In this document: positions 20,662 to 21,421 of the stretch, in pieces
How positions within the stretch are numbered: the stretch's first letter is position 1
Layout: every line of letters starts with the position of its first letter
Source of the DNA: an uncultured Bacilli bacterium
Lineage (GTDB): Bacteria; Bacillota_I; Bacilli_A; RF39; UBA660
Direction: 5' to 3'
Length of the DNA: 21,421 nucleotides
Assembly: GCA_910577075.1 (NCBI GenBank)
Contig: CAJTKV010000034.1
Span: 1 to 21,421 of the forward strand
Notes under the pieces: model-generated
What the model was told of the DNA's origin: nothing
Database searches by the model: none
What the model saw: the letters and a program-made list of their open reading frames with translations, nothing else
Made by a program: the position numbers and the translations under genes

Positions 20662-20679
20662 ACATCTCCAAGGAGATGT
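20662..20679. promoter_or_regulatory. Palindrome in the leader of the RHH gene (operator candidate)
   Basis: ACATCTCC-AA-GGAGATGT, two 8-bp arms with 2-bp centre, directly downstream of the predicted start of transcription and 16 bases before the ATG. It is placed so that a bound dimer would block the RHH gene's own promoter clearance. As RNA it could also mask part of the leader. Confidence 0.65.
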
Positions 20680-20691
20680 ATTCTTAAGATA

Positions 20692-20700
20692 AGTATATCA
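20692..20700 (-). promoter_or_regulatory. Extended -10 promoter of the RHH gene
   Basis: TGA-TATACT on the minus strand, an extended -10 element; no good -35 box is seen at 17 bp. The start would lie near 20685, just before the palindrome. Confidence 0.5.
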
Positions 20701-20749
20701 TATTCTTAGTTAATATTTATTAAGTTTTCAAAGAACAATTATTTTATTT

Positions 20750-20914
20750 TCAATCTTTCACATAAAACTTTAGTCTTGGTTCACAATATTTGTTATGTGC
20801 TATGTCCTTCTTCCCTGCAATTTCTATCTTTAAATTGTCAATGAATGGATTATAAACTATATATTGTGTTCCTTCTTTTAGTTCCATTACTTCTTCTTTC
20901 GTTAATTCTTTCAT
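20750..20914 (-). CDS. 54-residue protein after the NinB-like gene
   Basis: An open frame from the ATG at 20914, immediately adjacent to the stop of the NinB-like gene (no gap) and served by GATGAGG in that gene's last codons. The product begins MKELTKEEVMELKEGTQYIVYN and continues NPFIDNLKIEIAGKKD, ending KYCEPRLKFYVKD. This pattern of an N-terminal ELTKEEVM-x-L-KEG segment and two beta strands is a common phage small-protein style. Function unknown. It closes the previous operon: the RHH promoter follows after about 50 bases. Confidence 0.68.
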   Translation of the reverse strand: MKELTKEEVMELKEGTQYIVYNPFIDNLKIEIAGKKDIAHNKYCEPRLKFYVKD

Positions 20915-21421
20915 TTAAATCAACCTCATCTTTCGTATTTCTTCATCTGTTAATGTTGGTATTCCAACGTTTTCACATTCTTGAATGATTCCATCAATAA
21001 ATATTTTCATTTCCAAAGTATTAAATTCACTAGATCCTTTGAATATCTTGTAATGAGTAAATTCTTTGCCATTTACTTCGCCATTTCCGACTTCTTCAAA
21101 GTATTTGTAATAACCATGCAAGTCTATTGTTGATAAAGCACTGATTAATTCACTTTGTCCGTAATCTTTAAGCATTTGATAGTATATTTCTTCTTTTGAT
21201 TTAGAAAGAACATTACCAAGCTGTGTTATAAGCTCCCATGCATAAGCATTTTGCGATTTACTACGTTTTTCTTTATGCTTTTCAATTGTTATGTCTAGAT
21301 CATCTAAATTCTTTATCTCGTCATAACCTATTAGCTCTTGATTATCAAGTTGAATAGTCAACTTAGGTTTATGCGTTATATAATCTAAATCTAAGTTAAC
21401 TATCTTTCCTCTAGTTTTCAT
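20915..21421 (-). CDS. NinB/HNHc-like phage recombination protein
   Basis: A 168-residue protein whose ATG is the last triplet of the window, so an earlier in-frame start beyond the window cannot be excluded. It shows the features of the family often labelled NinB or putative HNHc nuclease in Bacillota phages: a beta-rich N-terminal part (GKIVNLDLDYITHKPKLTIQL), then KHKEKRSKSQNAYAWELITQLG (the K-R-S-x-x-x-N-A-Y-x-W signature), then YKIFKGSSEFNTLEMKIFIDGII and a C-terminal IPTLTDEEI. Members are thought to bind single-stranded DNA in recombination or Holliday junction processing. No HNH catalytic triad is visible, so I prefer the NinB-like interpretation. Confidence 0.82.
   Translation of the reverse strand: MKTRGKIVNLDLDYITHKPKLTIQLDNQELIGYDEIKNLDDLDITIEKHKEKRSKSQNAYAWELITQLGNVLSKSKEEIYYQMLKDYGQSELISALSTIDLHGYYKYFEEVGNGEVNGKEFTHYKIFKGSSEFNTLEMKIFIDGIIQECENVGIPTLTDEEIRKMRLI

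Noticed and set aside
20646..20663. GTG start for the RHH protein
   Set aside because: It lies before the AGGAGG ribosome site and within the palindrome; the ATG at 20645 is correctly spaced.
1..21421. CRISPR array, insertion sequence, integrase or attachment site
   Set aside because: No spaced repeats, no transposase or recombinase motifs, and no att-like direct repeat next to the tRNA gene within the window.

Overview
The window is a very AT-rich stretch of a tailed-phage genome or prophage. Every protein gene I can support runs on the minus strand, so the window reads functionally from high to low coordinates. Small AT-rich genes, strong AGGAGG-type ribosome sites, a PBSX-type terminase, an SPP1-type portal, a DUF4355-type scaffold and an AntA/KilAC antirepressor point to a siphovirus of a low-GC Bacillota (Firmicutes) host. 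The antirepressor suggests a temperate phage. No integrase, attachment site, lysis gene, CRISPR array or host flank is visible, so I cannot separate free phage from prophage.

Early/regulatory half (about 21421 to 15967). A NinB/HNHc-like recombination protein and a 54-residue protein come first. Next is a control segment (about 20700-18812): a ribbon-helix-helix (RHH) DNA-binding protein whose gene is preceded by a perfect palindrome; a strong minus-strand promoter with an operator-like palindrome in its spacer; a convergent plus-strand promoter driving a 77-nt terminator-ended antisense RNA over the leader; a 43-residue single-span membrane protein; an 81-residue protein; and an AntA-KilAC antirepressor. 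This resembles in logic the immI regions of P22 and P1 (RHH repressor and/or antisense RNA controlling an antirepressor), and I consider it one of the two best candidates for something new. About nine small accessory genes follow, ending with an ArpU/RinA-like late regulator and a free-standing GIY-YIG endonuclease.

RNA segment (15416 to 14944). A sigma70-type promoter just after the GIY-YIG gene starts a roughly 200-nt non-coding leader with three mutually exclusive stems. It is followed by a 113-nt tRNA-like element with encoded CCA, a tRNA-Pro(UGG) with C at position 33, and an intrinsic terminator. This is the second best candidate for an undescribed element.

Late half (14915 to 1). The order is: small accessory protein, Cys-rich peptide, TerS, TerL, a mini glycosyltransferase-like protein, portal, MuF minor head protein with a C-terminal effector-like domain plus an overlapping possible immunity gene, a hairpin-rich intergenic region with two terminators, scaffold, major capsid, small head protein, two head-tail connectors, HK97 gp10-like protein, tail terminator, major tail protein, tail chaperone pair made by -1 frameshifting at GGGTTTTTTG, tape measure, a DUF6711-like tail protein and a truncated baseplate protein. 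Several intrinsic terminators lie inside this operon, so either partial read-through or antitermination must operate.
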